The notes below the pieces were generated by a model. It worked only from the letters and a program-made list of their open reading frames with translations. It did not search any database and had not been told where the DNA came from. DNA of 64,000 bases, from the NCBI GenBank assembly GCA_047623825.1, contig JBLHOS010000001.1, positions 1 to 64,000 on the forward strand, written 5' to 3'. Every line of letters begins with the position of its first letter. Position 1 is the stretch's first letter. Shown here piece after piece: positions 1-8,565 of this stretch. The stretch is from JBLHOS01 sp047623825 (lineage in GTDB: Bacteria > Pseudomonadota > Alphaproteobacteria > Rhodobacterales > Rhodobacteraceae). A program made the translations under genes and the position numbers.

Positions 1-1014
1 ACTGCGCAACGGCGGGGCGGACAGTCTGGTCCTGTGTTGATCCGTCCAGAGGATGGACCGGTCGCTTGGTCGCCTACGAAAGATGACAGCCCGGCTGAGC
101 TGCAGCCAGCACTGGATCAACGATCATTGCGGGAAACTGAAGAACGACGTCGATTGCTTTATGTCGCGATGACACGCGCTGAAAGTTGGCTGATCGTGTG
201 TGCGGCAGGGGAGTTGGGCGCGAACGTACAGGGCAGTTGGTACGGGATTTTGCGTGAAAGCGTTCAGGCGCTTGAACCACAGGCGCAAGTTTTCTTTGGT
301 GAAGTTGGCGGGCTGCGGCTGCAAACTGGCGACTGGTCATTGGGCGCACGTGATGAGAGTGCCGACAATGGCGCGCGCGCGCCGTTGCCATATTGGGCGA
401 TTGAGCCTGCACCTGCGCCAGTGCGCGCGCCGGAGGTTCGATCCCCTTCAGATCTGGGTGGCGCAAAGGCGCTAGCGGGTGACACCGGACTAAGTGAGGA
501 GGGTGCCAAGCAAAGGGGCCGCCGCGTCCATGCCCTGTTAGAGCATCTTTGGGATCAGACCCCTGCCAGCTGGCGGGCATTCGCTCCGATGATTCTCGCC
601 GCAGAGGGTGCGCTTACGGACGCAGAATTTGAGGATGTTTTTGCCGAAGCAGCGGCGGTTCTGTCCGCACCTTCAATGGCGGCTATTTTTCATCCTGACG
701 CATTGACCGAGGTCAGCCTGACCGGCCACAGCGCGATATTACAGGCGCAAGTCATGGGGCAGATTGACCGACTACTGGTTGAACCGACCCGGGTTCTGGC
801 GGTTGATTTTAAATCAAACGCGATTGTGCCGAAGAATTCAGACGCAGTTCCAGAAGGAATTTTGCGTCAAATGGGTGCATATGCGGAACTTCTGGGCGCG
901 ATTTATCCTGATCGTCGGATTGATCTCGCCATTCTTTGGACAAATTCAGCGGAATTGATGGAAGTTCCACACACCCGCGTGATGGATGCGTTGCAAAGGG
1001 CGGCCAATGCTTGA
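1..1014 (+). CDS. addA: Double-strand break repair helicase AddA, C-terminal part (5' end outside window)
   Basis: This is the end of the helicase-nuclease subunit AddA, which with AddB processes double-strand breaks for RecA loading. The frame is open from base 1, so the gene is cut by the window edge. Visible are a UvrD-type motif VI (RRRLLYVAMTRAE, about 40-55 codons in) and, near the C terminus, a RecB-like nuclease module: GQIDRLL, then AVDFKSN (the D-x-K core) and QMGAYAELL (Q-x3-Y). Loss of the start is a window artefact, not truncation. The trxA gene follows 68 bases downstream, an arrangement common in alphaproteobacteria. Confidence 0.93.
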   Translation, partial: TAQRRGGQSGPVLIRPEDGPVAWSPTKDDSPAELQPALDQRSLRETEERRRLLYVAMTRAESWLIVCAAGELGANVQGSWYGILRESVQALEPQAQVFFGEVGGLRLQTGDWSLGARDESADNGARAPLPYWAIEPAPAPVRAPEVRSPSDLGGAKALAGDTGLSEEGAKQRGRRVHALLEHLWDQTPASWRAFAPMILAAEGALTDAEFEDVFAEAAAVLSAPSMAAIFHPDALTEVSLTGHSAILQAQVMGQIDRLLVEPTRVLAVDFKSNAIVPKNSDAVPEGILRQMGAYAELLGAIYPDRRIDLAILWTNSAELMEVPHTRVMDALQRAANA

Positions 1015-1082
1015 CGTTCAGGGGCACCGTTCTTAGGTTCACCCACCAAATAAACGTTTTACCGCATTCAGGAGAGCTTCTC

Positions 1083-1403
1083 ATGGCCACCATCGTAGTT
1101 ACTGACGCCACCTTTGATGCCGAAGTGCGCCAAGCCGATATTCCCGTAATCGTTGATTTCTGGGCCGAATGGTGTGGCCCTTGCAGACAGATCGGCCCCG
1201 CACTTGAGGAGCTGTCGGCTGAGTACGATGGCAAGATCAAGATCGTCAAAGTGAATGTGGATGAAAATCCGAACGCCCCTGTCCAGTTGGGTGTGCGCGG
1301 TATCCCGGCACTGTTCATGTTCAAAGACGGTGAGGTTGTATCTAACAAGGTTGGCGCCGCGCCAAAGGCGGCGCTTCAAAAGTGGATTGAAGAAACGATC
1401 TAA
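1083..1403 (+). CDS. trxA: Thioredoxin
   Basis: A 106-residue cytoplasmic thioredoxin, the usual length for TrxA. The redox-active site WCGPC lies at residues 30-34, preceded by the typical VIVDFWAE strand, and the cis-proline region appears as RGIPALFMF. It reduces protein disulfides using electrons from thioredoxin reductase. The start at 1083 is chosen because a good Shine-Dalgarno sequence (AGGAGAG) sits about 6 bases upstream and the protein begins at the family's normal N terminus; a longer open frame upstream would overlap addA. A hairpin terminator follows. Confidence 0.97.
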   Translation: MATIVVTDATFDAEVRQADIPVIVDFWAEWCGPCRQIGPALEELSAEYDGKIKIVKVNVDENPNAPVQLGVRGIPALFMFKDGEVVSNKVGAAPKAALQKWIEETI

Positions 1404-1426
1404 GTTCGCGCCACACCTGCAGAACG

Positions 1427-1460
1427 AAAAAAAGGGCACCTCAGCGGTGCCCTTTTTCTT
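1427..1460. terminator. Bidirectional intrinsic terminator between trxA and amtB
   Basis: A perfect 7-bp stem, GGGCACC (1434-1440) and GGTGCCC (1446-1452), with a 5-base loop is flanked by an A-run on the left and a T-run on the right. It can therefore terminate trxA on the plus strand and the converging glnK-amtB transcript on the minus strand. Confidence 0.85.
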
Positions 1461-1502
1461 TGGTGTTGTCCCGGGCCCAACGAAGGCCAGGGACAGATTT
1501 TC

Positions 1503-2843
1503 TTAAGAAGACTTAGTGAACTCTGGATAAGCTTCCATACCCATTTCTGCGATGTCGAGACCTGTGATCTCATCTTCTTCAGAGACCCGGATACCCATTG
1601 TGAACTTCAGGATATACCAGACGATCGCCGAGGAGATGACGACGAACGCGCCAACCACCAGGATCGAATAAAGCTGGACGCCGATGGACGCGTCGGGGTT
1701 CGTCAGAACCACCGCGATTGTGCCCCAGATACCTGCAAACAGGTGAACCGGGATCGCACCAACAACATCATCAATTTTCAACTTGTCGAGCAGTGGAACG
1801 GCAATAACTACGATCACACCGCCGAAAGCACCGATAAGTGTCGCCACGCCCAAACTTGGGGTCAGCGGCTCAGCAGTAATCGAAACCAGACCGGCAAGTG
1901 CGCCGTTCAGGATCATCGTCAGGTCAGGCTTTTTGTAGAGGAGCTGAGACAGGATCAGAGCTGCGATTGCACCACCAGCAGCTGCTGTGTTGGTGTTGGC
2001 GAAGATGCGGGAGACGTCTGCAACGTCGCCGATTGACCCCATCGCCAATTGTGAACCACCGTTAAAGCCAAACCAGCCAAGCCACAGGATGAACGTACCC
2101 AATGTGGCCAACGCCAGGTTGGAGCCAGGCATCGGGTTGATCTTGCCATCTTTGTATTTGCCAAGACGTGGCCCCAGGATAATCGCACCTGTCAAAGCTG
2201 CCCAGCCACCTACAGAGTGCACAACAGTCGAACCTGCAAAGTCTAGGAAACCCATCGCGTCAAGGAAGCCACCGCCCCATTTCCAGGAGGCCTGGAGAGG
2301 GTAAATGAAGCCAGTCAGAACGATCACAAAGATCAGAAACGGCCACAGCTTGATACGCTCAGCAACTGTACCAGACACGATCGATGCGGTTGCCGCACAG
2401 AACATCAACTGAAAGAAGAAGTCAGAGCCGGTGGAGGCATACGAATAGTCATCTGCACCCGTCGCATCGACACCGACAGCTTCGAGGACACCGATAGCTG
2501 GGAACAACGCAGACAATACGCCGTCAATTGCCCAGTCACCCAATGGGTACATCAGGTTGTATCCGACCAGATAATAGAAAATCGACGCTAGACTGAACAG
2601 CGCCATGTTCTTGGTCAGCTGCATTGTCACGTTCTTTGAACGGACCAAGCCGGCCTCGAGCATGGTAAAACCCGCCGCCATGAAGAAGACTAGGAAGCCA
2701 CCAACAAGAAACAGAACGGAGTTGAGAATAAAGACCACATCAGTGGGAACGATGGCAGGGACTTCGGCGTCCTGCGCAATCCCCATCGCGGGCATTAGGG
2801 CAGCAGCAACAGCGACCGCCGGAAGTAGCTTTTTGATTTGCAT
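1503..2843 (-). CDS. amtB: Ammonium transporter AmtB
   Basis: A 446-residue inner-membrane ammonium channel. The N terminus has a cleavable-looking signal peptide (about residues 1-23, ending GIAQ), then about 11 hydrophobic segments. Conserved pore features are visible, including VVHSVGGWAALTGA with the first pore histidine and VHLFAGIWGT with the second. The chosen start at 2843 has AAGGAAAC about 7 bases upstream; the frame stays open to 2996 but that would overlap glnK. It lies 31 bases downstream of glnK, the classical glnK-amtB operon, in which GlnK plugs the channel when nitrogen is plentiful. Confidence 0.96.
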   Translation of the reverse strand: MQIKKLLPAVAVAAALMPAMGIAQDAEVPAIVPTDVVFILNSVLFLVGGFLVFFMAAGFTMLEAGLVRSKNVTMQLTKNMALFSLASIFYYLVGYNLMYPLGDWAIDGVLSALFPAIGVLEAVGVDATGADDYSYASTGSDFFFQLMFCAATASIVSGTVAERIKLWPFLIFVIVLTGFIYPLQASWKWGGGFLDAMGFLDFAGSTVVHSVGGWAALTGAIILGPRLGKYKDGKINPMPGSNLALATLGTFILWLGWFGFNGGSQLAMGSIGDVADVSRIFANTNTAAAGGAIAALILSQLLYKKPDLTMILNGALAGLVSITAEPLTPSLGVATLIGAFGGVIVVIAVPLLDKLKIDDVVGAIPVHLFAGIWGTIAVVLTNPDASIGVQLYSILVVGAFVVISSAIVWYILKFTMGIRVSEEDEITGLDIAEMGMEAYPEFTKSS

Positions 2844-2874
2844 GATTTCGTTTCCTTGGTTCGAACAGCGCGTC

Positions 2875-3213
2875 TTACAGCGCGTCGTCGTTGGTTTCGC
2901 CGGTCCGGACGCGAACCGCTGAGGCCACGTCGAGGACGAAAATCTTGCCGTCACCGATTTTGTCGGTCTTGGCAGTGGTTTGGATTGTTTCGACAACCTG
3001 ATCGGCCATAGCGGCCGAAACGACGATCTCTAACTTTACTTTTGGTACGAAGTTCACGGCATATTCTGCGCCACGGTAGATTTCTGTGTGGCCTGATTGT
3101 GAGCCAAAGCCCTTGATCTCGGTGACCATCATTCCGCGTACGCCGATAGCTGTCAGCGCTTCACGGACCTCCTCGAGCTTGAACGGCTTGATTGCTGCTA
3201 TGATGAGTTTCAC
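2875..3213 (-). CDS. glnK: Nitrogen regulatory protein P-II (GlnK)
   Basis: A 112-residue PII signalling protein of exactly the family length. It has the N-terminal MKLI..IKPFKL strand, the T-loop with YRGAEY in which Tyr51 is the uridylylation site, and the nucleotide-binding block GDGKIFVLDV with the RTGE motif near the C terminus. Translation starts at GTG (3213) behind GAAGGG. Linkage to amtB identifies it as the GlnK-type paralogue that controls AmtB according to 2-oxoglutarate and ATP/ADP. Expression is expected to respond to nitrogen limitation through NtrC in this group, but I could not identify a clear sigma-54 promoter upstream. Confidence 0.96.
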   Translation of the reverse strand: MKLIIAAIKPFKLEEVREALTAIGVRGMMVTEIKGFGSQSGHTEIYRGAEYAVNFVPKVKLEIVVSAAMADQVVETIQTTAKTDKIGDGKIFVLDVASAVRVRTGETNDDAL

Positions 3214-3240
3214 GGTTTTACCCTTCCGTTGGTAATTGTC

Positions 3241-3282
3241 CCCCTTGGGAACTCACGCACCCAAAACAGTGTGAGTTGGGGG
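3241..3282. promoter_or_regulatory. Inverted repeat upstream of glnK
   Basis: AACTCAC (3250-3256) and GTGAGTT (3271-3277) form a 7-bp inverted repeat with a 14-base spacer. Outer C-run (3241-3244) and G-run (3278-3282) can extend it past a bulge. It lies 37-58 bases upstream of the glnK start codon, in the leader or promoter. It could be an operator or an RNA hairpin; the sequence does not match the NtrC consensus as I know it. Confidence 0.35.
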
Positions 3283-3460
3283 TGAGAGCAACGAAGCGTT
3301 AAGCTCTTTGGCTCCTCGAAATGCCAGTGTATGATTTTTTGGCGCATTTTCAGGCAAATGCATAAAAAAAAGGCATACAAAAAAACTTACTGTATTGTCC
3401 TAGTCTCTCTACATTCGACTCTAGTCTCCCTATGTTATGTCGAAATGGGCAAGGACAGAC

Positions 3461-5638
3461 ATGGCGCAATCAGGAAATGGTCGTCAGCCACCTAACGGTA
3501 GTGGACGCAAGTTGGTTGCAGATCGCCGGGCATCGTCGGCTGCGGCAACCAAGCAAAAACAGACAACGATCAAACCGCGAAAGCCCGCTGCGAACAAATC
3601 CGCTCGTCGGGGAGTTGTGGCGTGGGTTCGGGCGATTGTCATTTGGTGCCTCCGCATGATCTTTGCTGTCGTTTGGCGCACGGCTGCCATCCTTGGGCTG
3701 ATCCTGTTGGGCTCAACCGCCTACTACTATAGTCAATTTTCACCCGTCAGTGAGGTTGCAGACGCTCGGGCGCGAGGATCAGTGACGATGCTGGACCGTG
3801 ATGGAAACGTCTTCGCTTGGCGTGGGGAGCAATATGGTGGGTTGATTGATCTGGCCCGTGTTTCGCCACATCTGGTTAACGCGGTCGTGGCAACCGAAGA
3901 TCGACGGTTCTATAGTCATTTGGGTATTTCACCGCGCGGTATCGCCAGCGCTGTGCGGATCAACTTGCGCGAAGGCCGCGGGCCGCTTGAGGGGAATGGT
4001 GGATCGACCATTACCCAGCAGGTGGCCAAGTTGATGTGCTTGGGGATCGACTATGATCCCTCTGACGGCACAACCGAGGCGGCATATGAAGCTGAATGTC
4101 GGCGCACAACGTTATGGCGCAAAATTCAGGAAATTCCGTTCTCATTCGCCATGGAGGCGCGCTATTCCAAGGACGAGATCCTGACGATCTATTTCAACCG
4201 CGCCTATCTCGGTGCCGGTGCACGCGGCTTTGAGGCTGCAGCCCAACGCTATTTCGGGCAATCATCGACTGACCTTTTACCGCAGCAGGCCGCGATGTTG
4301 GCCGGCCTGTTGGTTGCACCGTCCTACTTCGCACCGACGCGAAACCTTGAGCGCGCCCAGGATCGTGCAAATGTTGTGATGAACTCGATGGAGCAGCAAG
4401 GCTACCTAACCACGGCCGAAGCCGACGCCGCCCGTGCAGCACCTGCCACGTTGTCAAGCGCCGCTGAGGCCCGCGCCGGGGGATATTTCGCTGATTGGAT
4501 CATGGAGCAAGGCCCCGCATTCTTGACCAGCGAGACGACCGAGGATGTCATCATTCGCACGACCTTTGATCAAGACATGCAGATCGCCGCAGAGGAAGCA
4601 CTGGCCGCAGTGTTTACAAACGACGTGAGCGAAGGGTCCGAGGCGCAGGCCGCAATTGTCGTGATGTCGGCAGACGGTGCTGTTCGTGCCATGGTCGGGG
4701 GGCGTGAAACGCGTGTCTCAGGCCAATTTAACCGCGCCACACAGGCGATGCGCCAAACAGGCAGCGCGTTCAAACCCTTTGTCTATGCAACAGCATTGGA
4801 TCTGGGGTGGCGGTTCGATGACATGATCGAAGATGCCCCCCTGACAATTAATATACCGGGCTCAGGTCCCTATTCGCCGCGCAACTACACCAATGAGTTT
4901 TATGGCATGGTCACGTTGACCGATGCGTTGCGGGCGTCGCTGAACACTGCTGCAGTCCGACTATCTGAGGAAGTTGGTCGCGAAAATGTGCGCACCGTCG
5001 CCTCCTCGTTCGGGATCCAAAGTGATCTGGCGCTTGGGCCGGCACTGGCGCTTGGCGCATCCGAAAGCACCCTGATCGACATGACTGGCGCCTATGCCGG
5101 GATCTTGAATGGTGGGTCTGCGGTGCGGCCTTATGGGCTAGTGGATTTGCGTTTGCTGGGCGAAAGTGAGCCGTTGATTGGTCAGGACGGTGGCATGCAA
5201 GAGCGGGTCATCTCAACCGAGGCTGCTCGGCAATTGACTTATATGATGGCTGAGGTTGTGGCGAATGGCACAGGTCGTCGTGCCCAGCTTGAGGATCGAC
5301 CCGTCGCAGGCAAGACTGGCACGACGCAGGCCGCGCGCGATGCCTGGTTTGTCGGGTTTACGGCGGATTACGTGGCCGGTGTCTGGATGGGTTACGACGA
5401 CAACACACCTCTGACCGGTGTCACCGGTGGCGGCCTGCCGGCAGAGATCTGGCGCCAGACAATGTCGCGCATTCACGAAGGACTTCCACCGCGCCCCCTG
5501 CCGATGATTGACCCGATCGCTGAGGCTCGCCCGGCGCCACTGGTGCAAACGCCCGAAGGTTGGGACAGTCGCCCTGACCTTGCAGAGCAAATTTTGATGG
5601 AAGTGTTGGGCGGCCTGCTGGGAAGGCGCGACCGTTAG
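3461..5638 (+). CDS. Bifunctional penicillin-binding protein (class A, PBP1 family)
   Basis: A 725-residue inner-membrane peptidoglycan synthase. A basic cytoplasmic tail is followed by a membrane anchor (about residues 57-88). The GT51 glycosyltransferase domain carries the catalytic Glu in ATEDRRF (residue 146) and the GGSTITQQVAK motif. The transpeptidase domain has the SxxK box GSAFKP (Ser435, Lys438), the SxN box SLN (493-495) and KTGTT (618-622). It polymerises and cross-links glycan strands in the periplasm. Start 3461 was chosen over 3437 because AAGGA sits 6 bases upstream. It is divergent from glnK and converges with mlaC, with only 3 bases between the two stops. Confidence 0.93.
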   Translation: MAQSGNGRQPPNGSGRKLVADRRASSAAATKQKQTTIKPRKPAANKSARRGVVAWVRAIVIWCLRMIFAVVWRTAAILGLILLGSTAYYYSQFSPVSEVADARARGSVTMLDRDGNVFAWRGEQYGGLIDLARVSPHLVNAVVATEDRRFYSHLGISPRGIASAVRINLREGRGPLEGNGGSTITQQVAKLMCLGIDYDPSDGTTEAAYEAECRRTTLWRKIQEIPFSFAMEARYSKDEILTIYFNRAYLGAGARGFEAAAQRYFGQSSTDLLPQQAAMLAGLLVAPSYFAPTRNLERAQDRANVVMNSMEQQGYLTTAEADAARAAPATLSSAAEARAGGYFADWIMEQGPAFLTSETTEDVIIRTTFDQDMQIAAEEALAAVFTNDVSEGSEAQAAIVVMSADGAVRAMVGGRETRVSGQFNRATQAMRQTGSAFKPFVYATALDLGWRFDDMIEDAPLTINIPGSGPYSPRNYTNEFYGMVTLTDALRASLNTAAVRLSEEVGRENVRTVASSFGIQSDLALGPALALGASESTLIDMTGAYAGILNGGSAVRPYGLVDLRLLGESEPLIGQDGGMQERVISTEAARQLTYMMAEVVANGTGRRAQLEDRPVAGKTGTTQAARDAWFVGFTADYVAGVWMGYDDNTPLTGVTGGGLPAEIWRQTMSRIHEGLPPRPLPMIDPIAEARPAPLVQTPEGWDSRPDLAEQILMEVLGGLLGRRDR

Positions 5639-5641
5639 CTC

Positions 5642-6253
5642 CTAACCCAAGCTTTGTAGATCAACGATCAACTGGTCAATATCGCCACCGCGCCGATCCA
5701 GCATAGCGCCAATTTCGGTGCGCTCGGTCGTGCGCAAATTGACGCCCTCAATCACGAGGTTGAAAAAGCGATCTTGGCCACTGCCATCTGAAACCAGCCA
5801 AATAACCTCAAATGGGTTATTCCCGCTCAGATAGGCCGTCGATGTGACTTCATAAAAGCTGCGCACAGCGCGAGCTTGGTTTACTTCGATCTGCCCGCCG
5901 ATGAACTCACGGAAGCGGCGACCGTATTTGCGGGCCATGTAACCCTGAAAGGCAGCGATGAATTGCTCTTGCTGGCTGTTACTGGCCCGACGCCAATCCA
6001 CACCCATGACGGTCTGGGCAATGATCGGCATATCGGCATAGCGCACCAATAGCTGATCAAAATCTCTGAGCATCCGATCCTCAGAATTCCCCGAGTCGAT
6101 GATGATCTGAATGTCGGCGACCAGGCGGCCCACCAAATCTCGCGCTTGTTCCGTGGTAAAGGCATGCGCGGGCAAACCCAATGTTGCAGCCAAGGCGCCT
6201 GCGCCAGACAAGATGCCGAATTGGCGGCGGGAAAGGTCGAATTTATTCTGCAT
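5642..6253 (-). CDS. mlaC: MlaC/Ttg2D-family phospholipid-binding protein with Tat-like signal
   Basis: A 203-residue periplasmic protein of the MlaC (Ttg2D, PF05494) family, which ferries phospholipids between the MlaA outer-membrane complex and an inner-membrane ABC transporter. The N terminus has a twin-arginine motif (SRRQFGILSG) followed by a hydrophobic stretch ending AHA, so export may be by Tat rather than Sec. Start 6253 is supported by GAGGA 7 bases upstream; it overlaps the 3' end of mlaA by 11 bases, indicating translational coupling. The inner-membrane components (MlaFED) are not in this window. Confidence 0.85.
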   Translation of the reverse strand: MQNKFDLSRRQFGILSGAGALAATLGLPAHAFTTEQARDLVGRLVADIQIIIDSGNSEDRMLRDFDQLLVRYADMPIIAQTVMGVDWRRASNSQQEQFIAAFQGYMARKYGRRFREFIGGQIEVNQARAVRSFYEVTSTAYLSGNNPFEVIWLVSDGSGQDRFFNLVIEGVNLRTTERTEIGAMLDRRGGDIDQLIVDLQSLG

Positions 6254-6998
6254 AGGGGTCCTCATACGGATCAAAATATTCTGGCTCGGCATCGCCACGT
6301 AATTTAAACCGACGGTTCTGAAGATAAAGCGACCGAGCTTGCGCGTAGCCGTCCTCACTTTGGTAAAATATACTGTCGATGAAGTCGGAATACCTGTAGC
6401 GATCACCAAATCGTGAGGTGATGTTAACGCCGTTGGCGTAATCCAGCTCAGGTGTATCAAATACATACCGCAGTGGGTTGAGAGCCGTATCGACGATTAA
6501 TCCGGCAAAATCGCGCTGAGTGCTTGGCCCAACGACTGGCAATTCAACAAACTCCCCTTCGCCGACGCCCCAAAGATGCAGGGTTTCGCCGAAATCCGTG
6601 CTCCGTTCGGTGACGCCCATGGCCGTGGCAGGATCAAAAATACCAGCAATGCCTATCGTGGAATTGATGGCAAAGCGCAGGGTGTTTTGGGCCGCAGCGC
6701 CGATCCGCAACTGTAGAATGTTGTTTACGACATGTCCCGGTTGGTTAAGATTTGACGCTGCATTTCCAATGCCTTGGCGGATCGGCTCAGGCACAATTGT
6801 GCCGTACGCGGTTGAGGCCGGCCGCACAAACGCCCGGTCAATCGCCAGATTAACCTCATGAACCTCACGGTTGTCGATTTCGTTTGGGTCATAGATTAGG
6901 TCACTTGTTGGCACCTCTGCAGGGCCACATGATGCCAGCAACAGCATCAAGACAAATGATGGGGTCATAATCCGGCTCTTACTCAACAATTTAAACAC
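6243..6998 (-). CDS. mlaA: MlaA/VacJ-family outer-membrane lipoprotein
   Basis: A 251-residue VacJ-type lipoprotein (PF04333). The signal peptide has Lys/Arg near the start, a hydrophobic run and the lipobox LASC. Family signatures follow: YDPNEIDNREVHEVNLAIDR and VGPSTQRDFAGLIVD with a proline/leucine-rich LNPLRYV. In the Mla pathway it removes misplaced phospholipids from the outer leaflet and passes them to MlaC, which is encoded next with overlap. Translation appears to begin at GTG; a later ATG would leave the signal peptide without positive charges. Confidence 0.9.
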   Translation of the reverse strand: MFKLLSKSRIMTPSFVLMLLLASCGPAEVPTSDLIYDPNEIDNREVHEVNLAIDRAFVRPASTAYGTIVPEPIRQGIGNAASNLNQPGHVVNNILQLRIGAAAQNTLRFAINSTIGIAGIFDPATAMGVTERSTDFGETLHLWGVGEGEFVELPVVGPSTQRDFAGLIVDTALNPLRYVFDTPELDYANGVNITSRFGDRYRYSDFIDSIFYQSEDGYAQARSLYLQNRRFKLRGDAEPEYFDPYEDPYAE

Positions 6999-7291
6999 GT
7001 TTGCTCTCGATCCAGCAGTTCAAAGACTTCTCCGATGATAGTCTTTCCATATCGACTTTACAGGTGGGGTGAAGGTAATTTGTCCAATTCTCTCTGAATT
7101 TCCCTACGACTGTGGCTAGCGTGCCCGTGAATCCAGCATGCCAATTAGACATTTGCCGATCTTAGATCAACACTAGGTCGTCGTCTTACCATTCGGGGAA
7201 TGCACCACCGCGCAGGTGCTGATCGCCCCTTCCATCCCGCGCTGCAGACCGCTAGCCTGCCGGCGATCAACACATGGCTCGGAGTGAGTAA

Positions 7292-7759
7292 ATGACGATA
7301 GATATCGAAGCACGTTTGACTGAACTGGGTATCACTATGCCCAATGCCCCGGCTCCGGCTGCCAACTATGTGCCGTTTGTGATCGTCGGTGACATGGTCT
7401 TCATCTCTGGGCAGGTGTCCTCAGATGCGAATGGTTTCATAACCGGCAAAATCGGTGCGGATTTGACGACTGAACAGGGAGCTGCTGCTGCCCGCACTTG
7501 CGCGATCAGCCTGCTGTCGCAAGTCAAGGCTGCCTGCGGTGGGGACCTGACGCGTTTGGTACGCGCTGTTAAATTGACGGGGTTTGTGAATTCGACCCCA
7601 GATTTCACTGAGCAACCAAAGGTGATCAACGGCGCGTCTGATGTTCTTGTTGAGATCTTGGGCGATGCAGGCCGGCACAGCCGCTCTGCGGTCAGTGCAG
7701 GCGCGTTGCCATTCAATGTCGCTGTCGAAATTGAAGGTATTTTCCAGATCAAGCCATGA
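7292..7759 (+). CDS. RidA/YjgF-family enamine/imine deaminase-like protein
   Basis: A 155-residue member of the RidA (YjgF/YER057c/UK114) family, of the longer subtype rather than the roughly 128-residue archetype. The C-terminal signature HSRSAVSAGALPFNVAVEIE holds the conserved arginine and glutamate that bind the carboxylate and activate water in RidA. Known members hydrolyse reactive enamines or imines made by PLP enzymes; the substrate here is not deducible. GGAGTGAG upstream supports the start. The gene overlaps the following phosphodiesterase gene by ATGA and heads a five-gene run. The 293 bases upstream (6999-7291) hold no gene and should contain divergent promoters for this run and mlaA. 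Confidence 0.88.
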   Translation: MTIDIEARLTELGITMPNAPAPAANYVPFVIVGDMVFISGQVSSDANGFITGKIGADLTTEQGAAAARTCAISLLSQVKAACGGDLTRLVRAVKLTGFVNSTPDFTEQPKVINGASDVLVEILGDAGRHSRSAVSAGALPFNVAVEIEGIFQIKP

Positions 7760-8523
7760 GGCTTTCACCGATTTTCTTGACGACGCCTCTGGCGCATCGT
7801 GGCTTTCACGATGTGTCTCAGCGCATTCCAGAGAACTCAGCCGCCGGGATTCGGCGTGCGATTAGCGGGGGCTTTGGGGCAGAGATCGACCTGCAACTCT
7901 CCGCCGATGGCGTGGCGATGGTTTTTCATGACAATACACTGGACCGGATGACCGACGCTGTAGGCCCCGTGCGGGACTGGTCGTGCCAAGAGCTATCGGA
8001 TCTCAAACTAAATCTCAGCAATGAGACGATCCATACCTTTCGCCAGATCCTGCATTTAGTAGATGGCCGCGCGCCGCTTTTGATCGAACTAAAGGATCAA
8101 TCGGGTCATCTTGAGCCCGGCCCGGATGATCTGGAACGGGCCGTCGTGTCGGATTTGGAGGGGTATAGGGGGCCAGTCGCCGTCATGTCTTTTAATCCCT
8201 ATATGATGCAATCGCTGCGGGAACTTGCACCCAACATCACGCGCGGGATTGTCAGCGAAGGCTTTGATGCAGACGCATGGCCCCGGCTCAGCTCGGCTCG
8301 CCGCGAAGAGCTGCGCAATATCTCCTCATTTGACCGGGTCGCTGCCGATTTCATCAGTCATGACTGTCGCGATTTGGCTAACCCCCGGGTTGCGGAGTTG
8401 AAAGCCAAGGGCGTTCCGATCTTGTGCTGGACCGTCCGATCACCTGGTGTTGAGGTAGAGGCGCGCGAGGTTGCTGATAATGTGACGTTCGAAGGATACG
8501 TTCCGACGCTTGACCCGGACTGA
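7756..8523 (+). CDS. Glycerophosphodiester phosphodiesterase
   Basis: A 255-residue cytoplasmic GDPD-family enzyme that hydrolyses deacylated phospholipids to glycerol-3-phosphate and an alcohol. Family motifs: AHRGFHD near residue 13 with the catalytic His-Arg, PENS, GAEIDLQLSADG with metal-binding Glu and Asp, and VFHDNTLDR with the second catalytic His. There is no signal peptide, so it resembles the cytosolic UgpQ type. It overlaps the RidA gene by four bases. Confidence 0.92.
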   Translation: MRLSPIFLTTPLAHRGFHDVSQRIPENSAAGIRRAISGGFGAEIDLQLSADGVAMVFHDNTLDRMTDAVGPVRDWSCQELSDLKLNLSNETIHTFRQILHLVDGRAPLLIELKDQSGHLEPGPDDLERAVVSDLEGYRGPVAVMSFNPYMMQSLRELAPNITRGIVSEGFDADAWPRLSSARREELRNISSFDRVAADFISHDCRDLANPRVAELKAKGVPILCWTVRSPGVEVEAREVADNVTFEGYVPTLDPD

Positions 8524-8565
8524 TGGCAACCCACCTCTAGCACATTCTGGCAAAAGGGCTGCACC

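Noticed and set aside
2844..2996. Upstream extension of the amtB frame to 2996
   Set aside because: It would overlap the 3' end of glnK extensively, has no signal-like start, and a good Shine-Dalgarno sequence plus signal peptide support the start at 2843.
3341..3355. Possible sigma-54 promoter (GG and GC elements) near glnK and the penicillin-binding protein gene
   Set aside because: The spacing between GG and GC is 11 rather than the required 10 bases, and it points toward the penicillin-binding protein gene, not glnK.
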